Part shown: in pieces, positions 33,889 to 41,954 of the stretch | Layout of the letters: every line of letters starts with the position of its first letter | Numbering within the stretch: position 1 is the stretch's first letter | Source of the DNA: DASUAO01 sp046484625 | GTDB taxonomy: Bacteria > Actinomycetota > Acidimicrobiia > IMCC26256 > PALSA-555 | Assembly (NCBI GenBank): GCA_046484625.1 | Contig: JAWOIO010000127.1 | Location: 34,889-98,888, forward strand | Length of the DNA stretch: 64,000 nucleotides | Reading direction: 5' to 3' | The notes under the pieces: generated by a model | The model's database searches: none | What the model was told of the DNA's origin: nothing | Seen by the model: only the letters and a program-made list of their open reading frames with translations | Program-made: the position numbers and the translations under genes

Positions 33889-35121
33889 TCATCGGGTCGC
33901 CAGGAACGCATCGGCGGTGGCGCAGACGTAGTCGACGTCGTCGTCGTCCATCGCGTGGTTCGACGGCAGCACCAGCCCCTGCTCCATCACGCGGTCGGCG
34001 TTGGGGAGCCCCTCGCCGGCCACCCGGTGAGCGATGCCCTCGAACCCGGGCTGGCGCAGCGCGTTGCCGGTCCACACCATGCGGGTGTCGACCCCGCTGG
34101 ATTCCATGTGCTGCTGGAACTCGCCCCGGCGGACGCCGGACTCCGGTCGGATCAGGAGCGGGAAGAGATGCCACGCGGTGTCGAGGCCCTCCAGCGTCCG
34201 GGGGAGCACGAACACCTCCGGGTGCGTCGCGAAGTGGGCGCACAGGCGGTCGTGGTTGCGCTGCCGGCGGGCGAGGTTGGCCGGCAGCTTGCGGAGCTGC
34301 ACCAGCCCGAACGCGGCGCTCACCTCCGACGGCTCGAAGTTCCAGCCGATCTCGTCGAAGATGAAGAGGTTGTCGTACTCGAGCCCGTCGACGTCGGAGA
34401 AGAAGCGGGTGTCGACGCCGCGCCGGGACCCGAACAGCTGCGGCTCGGACCGCCGGCCCCACCGGCGCAGGAGGAGGCAGCGATCGAGGAGGTCGTCGTC
34501 GTCGAGCAGGACCATGCCGCCGGTGCCCATCGCGGTGATGATGTGCGAGAGCGCGAAGCTGGTCACGCTGATGTCAGAACGGGTGCCGGTCGGCGTTCCG
34601 CGCAGCGTGGAACCGAGCGCGTCGCAGGAGTCCTCGACGACGGCGAGGTTGTGGGCGTCGGCGATGCTGCGGACGACGTCCCAGTCGGGCGCGTTGCCGA
34701 TGAGGTTGGGCGCGAGGATCGCCCTCGTGCGCGGCCCGATCGCCGACTCGACCTGACTCGCATCGAGGTTGAACGTGTCGGGCTCGACGTCCACGAACAC
34801 CGGCACGAGGCCGGAGCGGACCATCGGCGCCAGGTCGGTCGAGAAGGTCACCGGCGAGGTGATGATCTCGTCGCCCGGCTCGAGCGCGAGCAGCTCGACC
34901 GCGAGGTAGAGGGCCGACGAACCGGAGTTGCACATCACCCCCCGGCGCTTCCCGAAGAGCTCGGCCACCTGGGCCTCGAACGCGCGCACGTTCCGTCCGA
35001 TCCGGAGGGCGGTCGCCCCGCCCCGGAGCACCTCGACGACGGCCTCGATCTCCTCGTCGTCGTGGACGCTGCCCGCGTACTCGATGCGTCGGACAGGAGC
35101 CGCGGGGGACGGGTCGGTCAC
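33889..35121 (-). CDS. RfbH/ColD-like PLP-dependent sugar 3-dehydratase (His in place of Lys)
   Basis: Fold-type I PLP protein of 410 aa of the DegT/DnrJ/EryC1 group. Most of that group use a PLP lysine in SFxASK. Here the aligned residue is His193 in SFALSHIIT, as in RfbH and ColD, which dehydrate 4-keto-6-deoxy nucleotide sugars at C3. Other matches to RfbH: IEYAGSVHDDEEI at the start, CNSGSSALYLA, VPVFVDVEPDTFNLD, VVEDSCDALGS, IGWNFEPSEVSAAFGLVQLRKLP and WTGNALRQPGF. No other sugar-pathway genes lie nearby. GTG 35121 is the likely start. Confidence 0.82.
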   Translation of the reverse strand: MTDPSPAAPVRRIEYAGSVHDDEEIEAVVEVLRGGATALRIGRNVRAFEAQVAELFGKRRGVMCNSGSSALYLAVELLALEPGDEIITSPVTFSTDLAPMVRSGLVPVFVDVEPDTFNLDASQVESAIGPRTRAILAPNLIGNAPDWDVVRSIADAHNLAVVEDSCDALGSTLRGTPTGTRSDISVTSFALSHIITAMGTGGMVLLDDDDLLDRCLLLRRWGRRSEPQLFGSRRGVDTRFFSDVDGLEYDNLFIFDEIGWNFEPSEVSAAFGLVQLRKLPANLARRQRNHDRLCAHFATHPEVFVLPRTLEGLDTAWHLFPLLIRPESGVRRGEFQQHMESSGVDTRMVWTGNALRQPGFEGIAHRVAGEGLPNADRVMEQGLVLPSNHAMDDDDVDYVCATADAFLATR

Positions 35122-35153
35122 GCCCGACACCGTAGGTCGGCCAGACTGTTCGC

Positions 35154-35315
35154 GTGGAGGAGACCGCCGCCGACTTGCTCGAGCTCCAGACCCTGCTCGA
35201 CGAGAGCCACGCGCGCGCCGGAGAGCACCTGCGGGACGCGCTCGCGGACGGTCCGCCCGCCTGGGATCCGTACGCACCGACCGCACCAGGACGCGAGGAA
35301 GGGGAGCACGAATGA
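35154..35315 (+). CDS. Small hypothetical protein coupled to the VOC gene
   Basis: A 53-codon frame starting with GTG (VEETAADLLELQTLLDESHA) and ending in TGA within an ATGA overlap with the VOC gene start at 35312. The product is acidic and helical in its first half and Pro/Glu-rich at the end. The 4-base overlap and same strand suggest real translation and coupling. It is divergent from the RfbH-like gene across a 32-base gap. No known domain is recognised. Confidence 0.5.
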   Translation: MEETAADLLELQTLLDESHARAGEHLRDALADGPPAWDPYAPTAPGREEGEHE

Positions 35316-35824
35316 GCCCAACGACGCCCGATGCGAACGAGCTCGCCGAGCTCGAGGCCCGCCGCGCCGAGCTCCGGACCCGGCATCTCCTCCCGCGCGA
35401 CGAGCGCGCCGAGAGCGCCGCCCGGGGCGTGCACCACGTGGCGCTGCTGTGCGCCGACGTCGAGCGGACCATCGACTTCTACCAGGGCCTGCTCGAGTTC
35501 CCGCTCACGGACCTCTTCGAGAACCGTGACTACCCGGGTTCGACGCACTTCTTCTTCGACATCGGCAACGGGAACGGGCTTGCGTTCTTCGACTTCCCGG
35601 GGCTCGACCTCGGTCCCTACGCCGAGGTGCTGGGCGGTCTGCATCATCTGGCCCTCTCGGTCCCGCCCCATCGATGGGCGCAACTGCGGGCCAAGCTCGA
35701 CGCTGCCGGTGTCCCCACGCAGAACATCAGCGGGTCGTCGCTGTACTTCTCCGACCCGGACGGCGTGCGGCTCGAGCTCATCAGCGATCCGCTGGGCGAG
35801 ATGTACGGATCGCCGGTCCTGTGA
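35312..35824 (+). CDS. VOC-family (glyoxalase/bleomycin-resistance fold) protein
   Basis: A 170-aa single VOC domain preceded by a charged helix of about 38 residues. Metal-site candidates: His in GVHHVALLCADVERTIDFYQ, the GLHHLALSVP His pair in the second module, and Glu in the terminal DGVRLELISDP. The size suits a dimeric metalloenzyme such as a lyase, dioxygenase or epimerase; the reaction is not determinable. ATG 35312 overlaps the upstream small gene; the stop overlaps the GTG of the PAP2 gene. Confidence 0.85.
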   Translation: MSPTTPDANELAELEARRAELRTRHLLPRDERAESAARGVHHVALLCADVERTIDFYQGLLEFPLTDLFENRDYPGSTHFFFDIGNGNGLAFFDFPGLDLGPYAEVLGGLHHLALSVPPHRWAQLRAKLDAAGVPTQNISGSSLYFSDPDGVRLELISDPLGEMYGSPVL

Positions 35825-36783
35825 GTGCCGGTCCGGTGAGCCTGCCCCAGGATGAGGAGGTCCTGGCCGAGAACCGGATCATGCGCTTGGTCGTGCTCGC
35901 CGTCGTATGCCTCGCGCTCATGGCGGTGTTGTACGTCATCGCCGTCCACACGTCGCAGGGGCAGAGGATCGACGACGCTGCGGTCGACGGCCGCACGCTT
36001 CGCCCGTCCGTGCTGCAGGCGACGGACCGGGTGCTCAACACGATCAGCGTCGCGTCGCTCGCGCTCGGCGGGTTGGCGGTGATGCTCGTCGCCCTGGTGC
36101 GGGAGCGTCTGTACCTCGCGCTCGCGGCGGGGGTCGTGATCGTGGGCGCGAACGTCACCACGCAGATCCTCAAGACGGGCATCCTGGACCGGCCGGACCT
36201 CGTCGGTCCGACGGATCCGATCGGCGTCATGAACAGCTTCCCCAGCGGGCACTCGACGGTGGCGATGTCGCTCGCGGTCGCCTTGGTGCTCGTCGTCCCG
36301 ACGGCTGCACGAGTGCTCGCCGCCGGCTGGGGCATCGTCTACGCAACGCTCGTGGGCGCGGGCACCGTCACGGCGGGATGGCACCGGCCGAGCGATGTGG
36401 TGGCTGCGTACCTGATCGTCATGGCCTGGGCCGGGATCTCGGTCGCGGTGTTGATCAGTCGGGAGGGTGCGGTCCCGGATCCGGGTTCCCGGTCCCGGCT
36501 CGCGGCGCGTGCCCCGTCGGCGTCGCCGTTCCTCGTCGGGACCGGCGTCGGTGCGCTCGTGGGCGCGCTCGCCGGGGTCGCGGTGACGCTCGTCGCGACC
36601 CGCCAGAGCGATCTGGATGCGGTGCGTCTGAGCGCGGCGTACGCGGCGTCGATCGTGACGATCGCGGCCTGCGCGCTCGTGCTGATGGTCGTCCTGATGT
36701 GGATCCTGCGGGGCGTGGCACTGGATCAGCCCACCGACGTCAGCCGAGCAGCACCCCGAGGAACAGCGCAGCCAGCGCGCTGA
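35821..36783 (+). CDS. PAP2-superfamily membrane phosphatase
   Basis: A 320-aa membrane protein with about eight helices. The three PAP2 signature blocks are present: KTGILDRP (KxxxxxxRP), FPSGHST (PSGH) and AGWHRPSD (the C-terminal H-x3-D of block three). Such enzymes dephosphorylate lipid phosphates, e.g. PG-phosphate or undecaprenyl diphosphate, at the outer face of the membrane. The C-terminal third adds three helices without a known motif. GTG 35821 overlaps the VOC stop; GTG 35836 is an alternative. The 3' end overlaps the convergent CopD-like gene by 44 bases. Confidence 0.85.
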   Translation: MSAGPVSLPQDEEVLAENRIMRLVVLAVVCLALMAVLYVIAVHTSQGQRIDDAAVDGRTLRPSVLQATDRVLNTISVASLALGGLAVMLVALVRERLYLALAAGVVIVGANVTTQILKTGILDRPDLVGPTDPIGVMNSFPSGHSTVAMSLAVALVLVVPTAARVLAAGWGIVYATLVGAGTVTAGWHRPSDVVAAYLIVMAWAGISVAVLISREGAVPDPGSRSRLAARAPSASPFLVGTGVGALVGALAGVAVTLVATRQSDLDAVRLSAAYAASIVTIAACALVLMVVLMWILRGVALDQPTDVSRAAPRGTAQPAR

Positions 36784-37138
36784 CCCCCGTCAACGCCCCG
36801 AAGACCGCGAGCCCCACCTTGGTGCGCGCGATCGTGTGGAGGAACGCGGTGACCCCGGAGACGGCGACGACGGCGATCTTGATCATCACGGTCCGGCCGT
36901 AGCTGCTCGAGAAGTCGGGGTCGACGGCGAGGATGTTCCAGATCCCGGTGACCACGAGGACGCCGTAGGCGGGCCACGCGATGCGGTTGAAGCGCCGGGC
37001 CACGGTCCGCGGGGCGTCGGGGCCGAGCGCCCGCAGTCCCGGGACGAGCCCGGCCAAGGTCAGCTGGCCGCCGACCCAGACCGTCGCGGCCGTGACGTGG
37101 AGGAAGACTCGAACGGTCGCCCAGGTGATCGGGAGCAC
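36740..37138 (-). CDS. CopD-like four-helix membrane protein
   Basis: A 132-aa membrane protein with four helices: a first with FLHVTAATVWVGGQLTLAG, then RIAWPAYGVLVVTGIWNIL, KIAVVAVSGVTAFLH and a C-terminal LALFLGV-like helix. The early His and the WVGG pattern resemble CopD/DUF2269-type proteins tied to copper uptake or heme, but the family is loose. The GTG at 37138 is chosen since it starts just before the first helix; the longer frame runs into the divergent PIG-L promoter. It converges on and overlaps the PAP2 gene. Confidence 0.7.
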   Translation of the reverse strand: MLPITWATVRVFLHVTAATVWVGGQLTLAGLVPGLRALGPDAPRTVARRFNRIAWPAYGVLVVTGIWNILAVDPDFSSSYGRTVMIKIAVVAVSGVTAFLHTIARTKVGLAVFGALTGVSALAALFLGVLLG

Positions 37139-37176
37139 GGTCGGACACGGTAGGTGGGTCCGGTAGGGTCGGACCA

Positions 37177-37896
37177 ATGGACGGTGAGGTGACCCCGGAG
37201 CGTGTGCTGATCATCACTGCGCACCCCGACGACGTCGACTTCGGCGCCGCCGGGAGCGTGGCCACCTGGACAGACGCCGGGATCGACGTCACCTACTGCA
37301 TCGTCACCGACGGCGACGCCGGTGGCTTCGACCGCGCCGTCGCCCGCCACGTGATGGCCGAGACCCGCCGCGCTGAGCAGACGGACGCGGCGAAGACCGT
37401 CGGCGTGACCGACCTGGTGTTCCTCGGCTACCCCGACGGACGCCTCGAGGCCACCCTCGAGCTGCGACGCGACATCTCGCGCGTCATCCGCCAGGTGCGC
37501 CCGGACCGGGTGGTGACCCAGTCGCCCCAGCGGAACTTCCAGCGCATCTACGCGAGCCACCCCGACCACCTGGCGGCCGGCGAGGCGGCGCTGTGCGCGG
37601 TGTACCCCGACGCCCGCAACCCGTTCGCCCACGTCGAGCTGCTGGAGGACGAGGGGCTCGAGCCGTGGTCGGTTCCCGAGGTCTGGCTCATGGCCGACCC
37701 GAACCCCGACCGCTTCGTCGACATCACCGACGTCGTGGAGCGCAAGCTCGACGCGCTGCGCTGCCACGTGAGCCAGCACCCCGATCCCGACGCCCTCGAC
37801 GGCCTGATCCGCGGGTGGAGCACGATGGTCGGCGAGCTCGCCGGCTTCCCGGAGGGGCACCTCGCCGAGGGCTACCTCTGCGTCCACACCGTCTGA
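37177..37896 (+). CDS. PIG-L family deacetylase (Mca/MshB-like)
   Basis: Zinc amidase of 239 aa, LmbE fold. The metal motif AHPDDVDFG is near residue 15 and the third ligand region is ASHPDHLAAGEA. In actinobacteria such enzymes cleave N-acetyl-glucosaminyl-inositol (MshB) or mycothiol S-conjugates (Mca); others act on unrelated amides. Which one applies here is not clear. The ATG follows a -10-like TAGGGT at 37163-37168, so a leaderless transcript is plausible. A hairpin follows the stop after 7 bases. Confidence 0.85.
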   Translation: MDGEVTPERVLIITAHPDDVDFGAAGSVATWTDAGIDVTYCIVTDGDAGGFDRAVARHVMAETRRAEQTDAAKTVGVTDLVFLGYPDGRLEATLELRRDISRVIRQVRPDRVVTQSPQRNFQRIYASHPDHLAAGEAALCAVYPDARNPFAHVELLEDEGLEPWSVPEVWLMADPNPDRFVDITDVVERKLDALRCHVSQHPDPDALDGLIRGWSTMVGELAGFPEGHLAEGYLCVHTV

Positions 37897-37903
37897 CGTC
37901 TTG

Positions 37904-37940
37904 GCGTCAGCAACCCGCTGTGAGAGCGGGCTGCTGACGC
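37904..37940. terminator. Terminator hairpin, GCGTCA family
   Basis: Arms 37904-37919 (GCGTCAGCAACCCGCT) and 37925-37940 pair over 16 positions with one mismatch around a 5-nt loop. It sits between convergent genes (PIG-L and alcohol dehydrogenase). The preceding CTTGG makes the left flank CTTGGCGTCA, like the arm cores at 288 and 57694. Confidence 0.8.
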
Positions 37941-37970
37941 ACACACGTGGTGTCGCGCGAACGTGGGTGG

Positions 37971-39047
37971 TCAGGCGATGACGCTGCGGATGACCTCGCC
38001 GGCCTCCATGGCGCGGAAGCCCTCGTTGATCTCGTCCAGCGTGATCGTGCGGCTCACCATGTCGCCGACATCGAGACGGCCCGTCTCGATGAGCCCGATG
38101 AGCCGGGGGAAGTCCCGGCGCACCTGGGCCGAGCCGTAGACGCACCCGAGCAGACGCTTCTCCTGGAGGACGAGCGGGAACGTCGGGATCGACACGGACT
38201 CGTCGGAGCGCGGGACACCCACGGCGATCGTCGTGCCACCGGCCCGCGTCGCCATGAACGCCGCCGTGATGAGGTCGGTGTTGCCGATCACCTCGAACAC
38301 GTAGTCGGCACCGCGACCGCCGGTGAGCCCCATCACCTGACCGGCGAGGTCGCCGTCGGCCGGGTCGATCACGTCGGTCGCCCCGAGCTTGAGCGCAGTG
38401 TCGCGCTTGAGCGCCACCGTGTCGACGGCCACGATCCGGGCCGCACCCGCGATGCGGGCGCCCTGGATCACGGCCTGGCCCACGCCACCGCAGCCGATCA
38501 CGACCACGAACGAGCCCGGCTTCACCTCAGCGGTGTTGAGCGCGGCGCCCACTCCGGTCGTCACGCCGCAGCCGATCAGCGCGAGCTGGTCGTCAGGGAG
38601 GTCGGTCTCGACCTTCACCACCGACATCTCGTCGACGATCATCTGCTCGGCGAACGTGCCGAGGCCCGTCATCGCGGGGAGCATCGTGCCGTCGCCACGG
38701 GTCGCCCGCGGGTTCATCATCACCGTGTAGGTGTTCTCGCAGAGGTTCGACTGGTCGTTGAGGCAGAACCAGCAGATCCCGCAGGCCGGGATGAACGAGC
38801 CGATGACCCGGTCGCCGACCTTCACCCGGGAGACCTCGGGGCCGACGTGCTCGACGACGCCGGCACCCTCGTGGCCGAGGATGGCGGGAGGCGGCATCGG
38901 GAGCGAGCCGTTCATGACCGAAAGGTCGGAGTGGCACAGGCCACTCGCCGTCACCCGCACGACCACGTCACGGGGGCCGGGGTCGGTGGGCGTGACGTCC
39001 TCGACGGAAAGGGGGCCGTTCAGCTCGGTGAAGACGGCGGCGCGCAT
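37971..39047 (-). CDS. Zinc-dependent alcohol dehydrogenase (MDR family)
   Basis: NAD(P)-dependent medium-chain dehydrogenase of 358 aa. Catalytic zinc ligands are in GLCHSD (Cys-His) and GHEGAGVV; structural zinc cysteines are in CGICWFCLNDQSNLC; the Rossmann motif is GCGGVGQ. It belongs to the class III-like group that includes formaldehyde/mycothiol- and NDMA-dependent enzymes, but the substrate is unknown. The gene ends beyond a shared terminator and starts at ATG 39047. The SMP-30-like gene downstream of it in the window (39121) lies upstream in transcription, 73 bases away. Confidence 0.9.
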   Translation of the reverse strand: MRAAVFTELNGPLSVEDVTPTDPGPRDVVVRVTASGLCHSDLSVMNGSLPMPPPAILGHEGAGVVEHVGPEVSRVKVGDRVIGSFIPACGICWFCLNDQSNLCENTYTVMMNPRATRGDGTMLPAMTGLGTFAEQMIVDEMSVVKVETDLPDDQLALIGCGVTTGVGAALNTAEVKPGSFVVVIGCGGVGQAVIQGARIAGAARIVAVDTVALKRDTALKLGATDVIDPADGDLAGQVMGLTGGRGADYVFEVIGNTDLITAAFMATRAGGTTIAVGVPRSDESVSIPTFPLVLQEKRLLGCVYGSAQVRRDFPRLIGLIETGRLDVGDMVSRTITLDEINEGFRAMEAGEVIRSVIA

Positions 39048-39120
39048 GCTGAGTCCTTTGCGGGAGACGGTGGGATGGGACGTTCAGGAGTCCGGGGAGG
39101 ACGCTACCGCGGGCGCGGCC

Positions 39121-40020
39121 TCAGTGACGAGGGCGCCAGGGGTGCACGGCGAGGCCGGGCGTGGGCATGCCCTCCCAGGCGACGAGCGTGCCCGGGACGC
39201 CGTCGGTGGCGAAGAGCGTGCGCCCGTCGAGGCCACCGAAGCAGCAGTTCGTCGTGACGCCGGTGCCCGGCAGGGCGAGGAACTCGACCTCGGTGCCGTC
39301 GGGGTCGAAGACCCGGACGCCGTGGTCGGCCGTGTTGGCTGCGTAGATCCGGCCGTCGGCGTCGACGCAGATCCCGTCGCCGGACGACGCCCCCACGCGC
39401 TTGGTGATCCACTCCCGTGCGCCGCTCCCGTCGGGCGCCATCCGGACCAGCCCCTGCCCCTCGACGACGACGAGCGTGCCGCCGGGCTCCAGCGCGATCC
39501 CGTTGCAGTAGTGGAATCCGTCGGCGACCACGGACGTCGTGCCGTCGGGGTCCATGCGGTGGACGGTCCCCACCGGGTCGGCCGGGGGTGGGAAGTGCGG
39601 CGGGTCGGTGAACCACATGACCCCGTCGTCGCGCACGACCAGGTCGTTGGGGGCGAGGAAGCCGTCGTCGGCGAGGTAGTCGGCCGCGCCGTCGGGGTAC
39701 ACGCGTTGGATGCCCGGGGTCACCGGACGGAAGGGCGGCGGCGGGTCGAACATCCCCGGCGCCCGGGCGGCGAAGTCGATGCCGCCGTTCTGGGTGACGA
39801 GGAATCCGCCGTCGGTCACCGGCCACGCTGCGTTCGCCCCGCCGCCGACGTCGGCGAACCGCTCGACGGCCCCGGTGGCAAGGTCGATGCGCTCGAGCGT
39901 GCCGTCGGCGACCGATGTGCAGACGATCGATCCGGGTTCGACCGTCCCGCGTGCCGGGGTGCACCACACCGGTCCCTTCGGGAAGTGGATCCCGGTCGCG
40001 ACGACCTCGGCGTCAGGCAC
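39121..40020 (-). CDS. SMP-30/gluconolactonase-like beta-propeller protein
   Basis: A 299-aa six-bladed propeller of the SGL family. Matches: GPVWCTPARGT early, NGGIDFA, LAPNDLVVRDDGVMWFTDPP (metal-binding Asn/Asp region), FHYCNGIALEPGG and SSGDGICVDADGRIYAAN. Family members hydrolyse sugar lactones or other lactones using a divalent metal. There is no signal peptide from the GTG at 40020, chosen because the upstream frame is antisense to nothing real but covers the preceding gene. It starts 20 bases after the selenoprotein stop, so the two are likely co-transcribed. Confidence 0.82.
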   Translation of the reverse strand: MPDAEVVATGIHFPKGPVWCTPARGTVEPGSIVCTSVADGTLERIDLATGAVERFADVGGGANAAWPVTDGGFLVTQNGGIDFAARAPGMFDPPPPFRPVTPGIQRVYPDGAADYLADDGFLAPNDLVVRDDGVMWFTDPPHFPPPADPVGTVHRMDPDGTTSVVADGFHYCNGIALEPGGTLVVVEGQGLVRMAPDGSGAREWITKRVGASSGDGICVDADGRIYAANTADHGVRVFDPDGTEVEFLALPGTGVTTNCCFGGLDGRTLFATDGVPGTLVAWEGMPTPGLAVHPWRPRH

Positions 40021-40039
40021 GGCGGCGCGGTTGGCCGGC

Positions 40040-41080
40040 TCAGGCGTCGTAGCCGGGACGTCCGGCCGCTTCCCACTGCTGGTAGAAGTCGAAGAAGGCC
40101 TGGCCGAATGGGTCTTCGCCGCGCACCGGCATCGAGCCGCGATGGATGGTCCAGTCCTCGGGTGCGAGCGCCATCGCGCGTCCGAGCGCCTGTTCCGCGG
40201 CATCGGCGGCGCCGGCCCGCAGCAGGTGCATCGCGAGCCGCCGCTCCGCGCGCGCGGCCTGGAGGTTGGCGCTCGGTGGCGTGAGCCGGGCGCGCACCTC
40301 GTCCTTGCTCATCGGTGCGACCCCGTCGCGCACCCAGGCCCGCAGTGCATCGTGGTGCACCGAGGAGTCGAGCTGGGTGAAGTCCTTGAAGCGGTCGTCG
40401 CCCGGGGCGATCGACGGAGGGCGCACGACCACGCCGTCCTCGTCGATCCAGACCGTGGTGGGGACGTTGACGATGCCGTAGCGCTCGGCGACGACGTGGT
40501 CGCGGTCCACGAGCACCGGATACGTCAGAGGGGTCGTGGGCTCGTCGACCGCCCACTGGCGGATCGCGTCGATGTCCTCGTCGAGGGCGACCGCGAGGAT
40601 GACGAGCGCGTCACCGAGCTCGGTGGCCAGCTCCTGCCAGACCGGCAGGTCCCAACGGCAACCTCACCACGAGGACCAGGCGAGCAGCATCCGCTTGCGA
40701 CCGGCGAAGTCCTCGAGGGACACGTCGCGGCCCTCGATGTCCGGAAGTGTGAACGGCGGCGCGCGGTGGTCGAGCAGGCCGGGGTCGAGCGCCTCGGCGG
40801 ACTCGCCCAGCACTGCGATCGCGGGGTCCTCGGCCAACGCGAAGGGGCGACGCAGCGAGTCGGCGACGGCCCGCAGCGAGATACGGCCGTCGACGTGCAG
40901 CGCGTCGGGATCCCGGACCTGCGTGCAGACGTTGCCTCGGCAGAGCCCCTCGGGCTTCAGCTCCCAGCCGACCGCCGGCTCGAGCATGGGTGGGTCGAGG
41001 AGGACGGTGTCGGACCGGGCGTCCCCGAGGACCTCCACGACCCGGTCGCCGTCGACGACGGTCACGGTCCCGAGAGCCAC
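40040..41080 (-). CDS. Thioredoxin-fold redox protein with in-frame TGA, probable selenoprotein
   Basis: One frame of 347 codons interrupted only by TGA at codon 139 (40664-40666). Upstream is a start-of-redoxin domain (APPFTLPDIEGRDVSLEDF, then MLLAWSSW); downstream the domain continues (GCRWDLPVWQEL, VPTTVWIDEDG). The TGA falls exactly at the first redox position after W, giving WUGCRWD if read as selenocysteine; homologous proteins as I recall them have Cys there. A SECIS-like hairpin starts directly after it. The N-terminal 100 residues hold a GLCRGNVC motif; the C-terminal 100 include a TPR-like helical stretch. GTG 41080 is the likely start, GTG 41089 the alternative. Without Sec insertion the protein would stop at 138 residues. 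Confidence 0.8.
40622..40663 (-). promoter_or_regulatory. Bacterial SECIS-like hairpin after the TGA codon
   Basis: Read on the minus strand. The bases right after TGA (GGTTGCC) pair with GGCCACC (one mismatch) to form a base stem. Above an internal loop lies a perfect 6-bp stem CCTGCC/GGCAGG capped by the 5-base loop GGTCT (complement of 40639-40643), which begins 21 bases after the TGA. The E. coli fdhF SECIS recognised by SelB has the same GGUCU apical loop at nearly the same distance. Confidence 0.75.
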
Positions 41081-41160
41081 AGGGCGCACGTTACTCGCAC
41101 CGGCGCAGGACCGGAACGGCGGGGCGGACCGGCCGTGGCGAGGCACTAGGTTCGCCGACG

Positions 41161-41217
41161 ATGCAGGCCGGGCGTGTCCACGAGCTCTCGGGGGCCGACA
41201 ACGGGCTCGGGGTCTGA
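41161..41217 (+). CDS. Possible 18-aa leader peptide before the phosphatase gene
   Basis: ATG at 41161 opens MQAGRVHELSGADNGLGV and stops at 41215-41217, three bases before the GTG of the next gene. A -10-like TAGGTT lies at 41147-41152, which would place the start point on or next to this ATG, as for a leaderless mRNA. It could couple or attenuate the downstream gene, or be chance. Confidence 0.3.
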   Translation: MQAGRVHELSGADNGLGV

Positions 41218-41219
41218 CG

Positions 41220-41852
41220 GTGGCCGACACCGATCCGGGCTCCGCGCCCGTCGAGATGCGGGTCCTGTTGGTGCGCCACGGGCAGTCGACGTGGAATGCG
41301 GAGGGCCGGTGGCAGGGATCGGCCGACCCGCCGCTCTCGGTGCTGGGGGAGCACCAGGCCCGGGCCGCCGGCGAGGCCGTGGAGCACCTCGGCGTGCAGC
41401 GCGTCGTCACGTCGGATCTGGAGCGTGCTCGTCGCACGGGCGAGCTCCTCAGCCCGGACGGGATGCCGATCGCGGTGGACGCGGCCCTCCGTGAGCGCCA
41501 CGCGGGGGAGTGGGAGGGCCTGAGCCGGGAGGAGATCGAAGCGGGCTACCCCGGCTTCCTGGCCGCACACCGGAGCCCGCCCGGCTTCGAGGACGACGAG
41601 ACGCTGCTCGCGAGGGTGCTCCCCGCGGTGGGTGCCCTGCTCGGCGACCCGACCGCCGACGTCACTCTCGTCGTCACCCACGGCGGCGTCATCCGCACGC
41701 TCGAACGCCACCTCGGTGCACCGGAGGCCCCCGTCCCCAACCTGGGGGGTCGGTGGCTGCGGCGCACCGCGAGTGCGCCGCTCGTCCTCGGGGAGCGCGA
41801 GGTGCTCATCGATCCCGACGTCGTCGCGCTCACGGTTCCCGACCAGCTCTGA
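41220..41852 (+). CDS. Histidine phosphatase (phosphoglycerate-mutase-like)
   Basis: Phosphohistidine enzyme of 210 aa. The catalytic LVRHGQSTWNAEGRWQG motif is near residue 18, with Glu of RHAGEWEGLS and the second His in LVVTHGGVIR. It belongs to the branch that includes GpgP and broad-specificity acid phosphatases; the substrate is not evident. GTG 41220 directly follows a possible 18-codon leader; ATG 41256 (MRVLLVRHG) is a good alternative and would start at the first strand. It is divergent from the selenoprotein gene. Confidence 0.85.
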   Translation: MADTDPGSAPVEMRVLLVRHGQSTWNAEGRWQGSADPPLSVLGEHQARAAGEAVEHLGVQRVVTSDLERARRTGELLSPDGMPIAVDAALRERHAGEWEGLSREEIEAGYPGFLAAHRSPPGFEDDETLLARVLPAVGALLGDPTADVTLVVTHGGVIRTLERHLGAPEAPVPNLGGRWLRRTASAPLVLGEREVLIDPDVVALTVPDQL

Positions 41853-41954
41853 AGGCCCGAGCGCTCGGACGTGACGCATCGAGTCGGGGGGGTCGGGACG
41901 CGCCCGCGCGTCTTGTACGATGGTCGGTCCCCCACGCAGCATCGGAGCCGCGCG

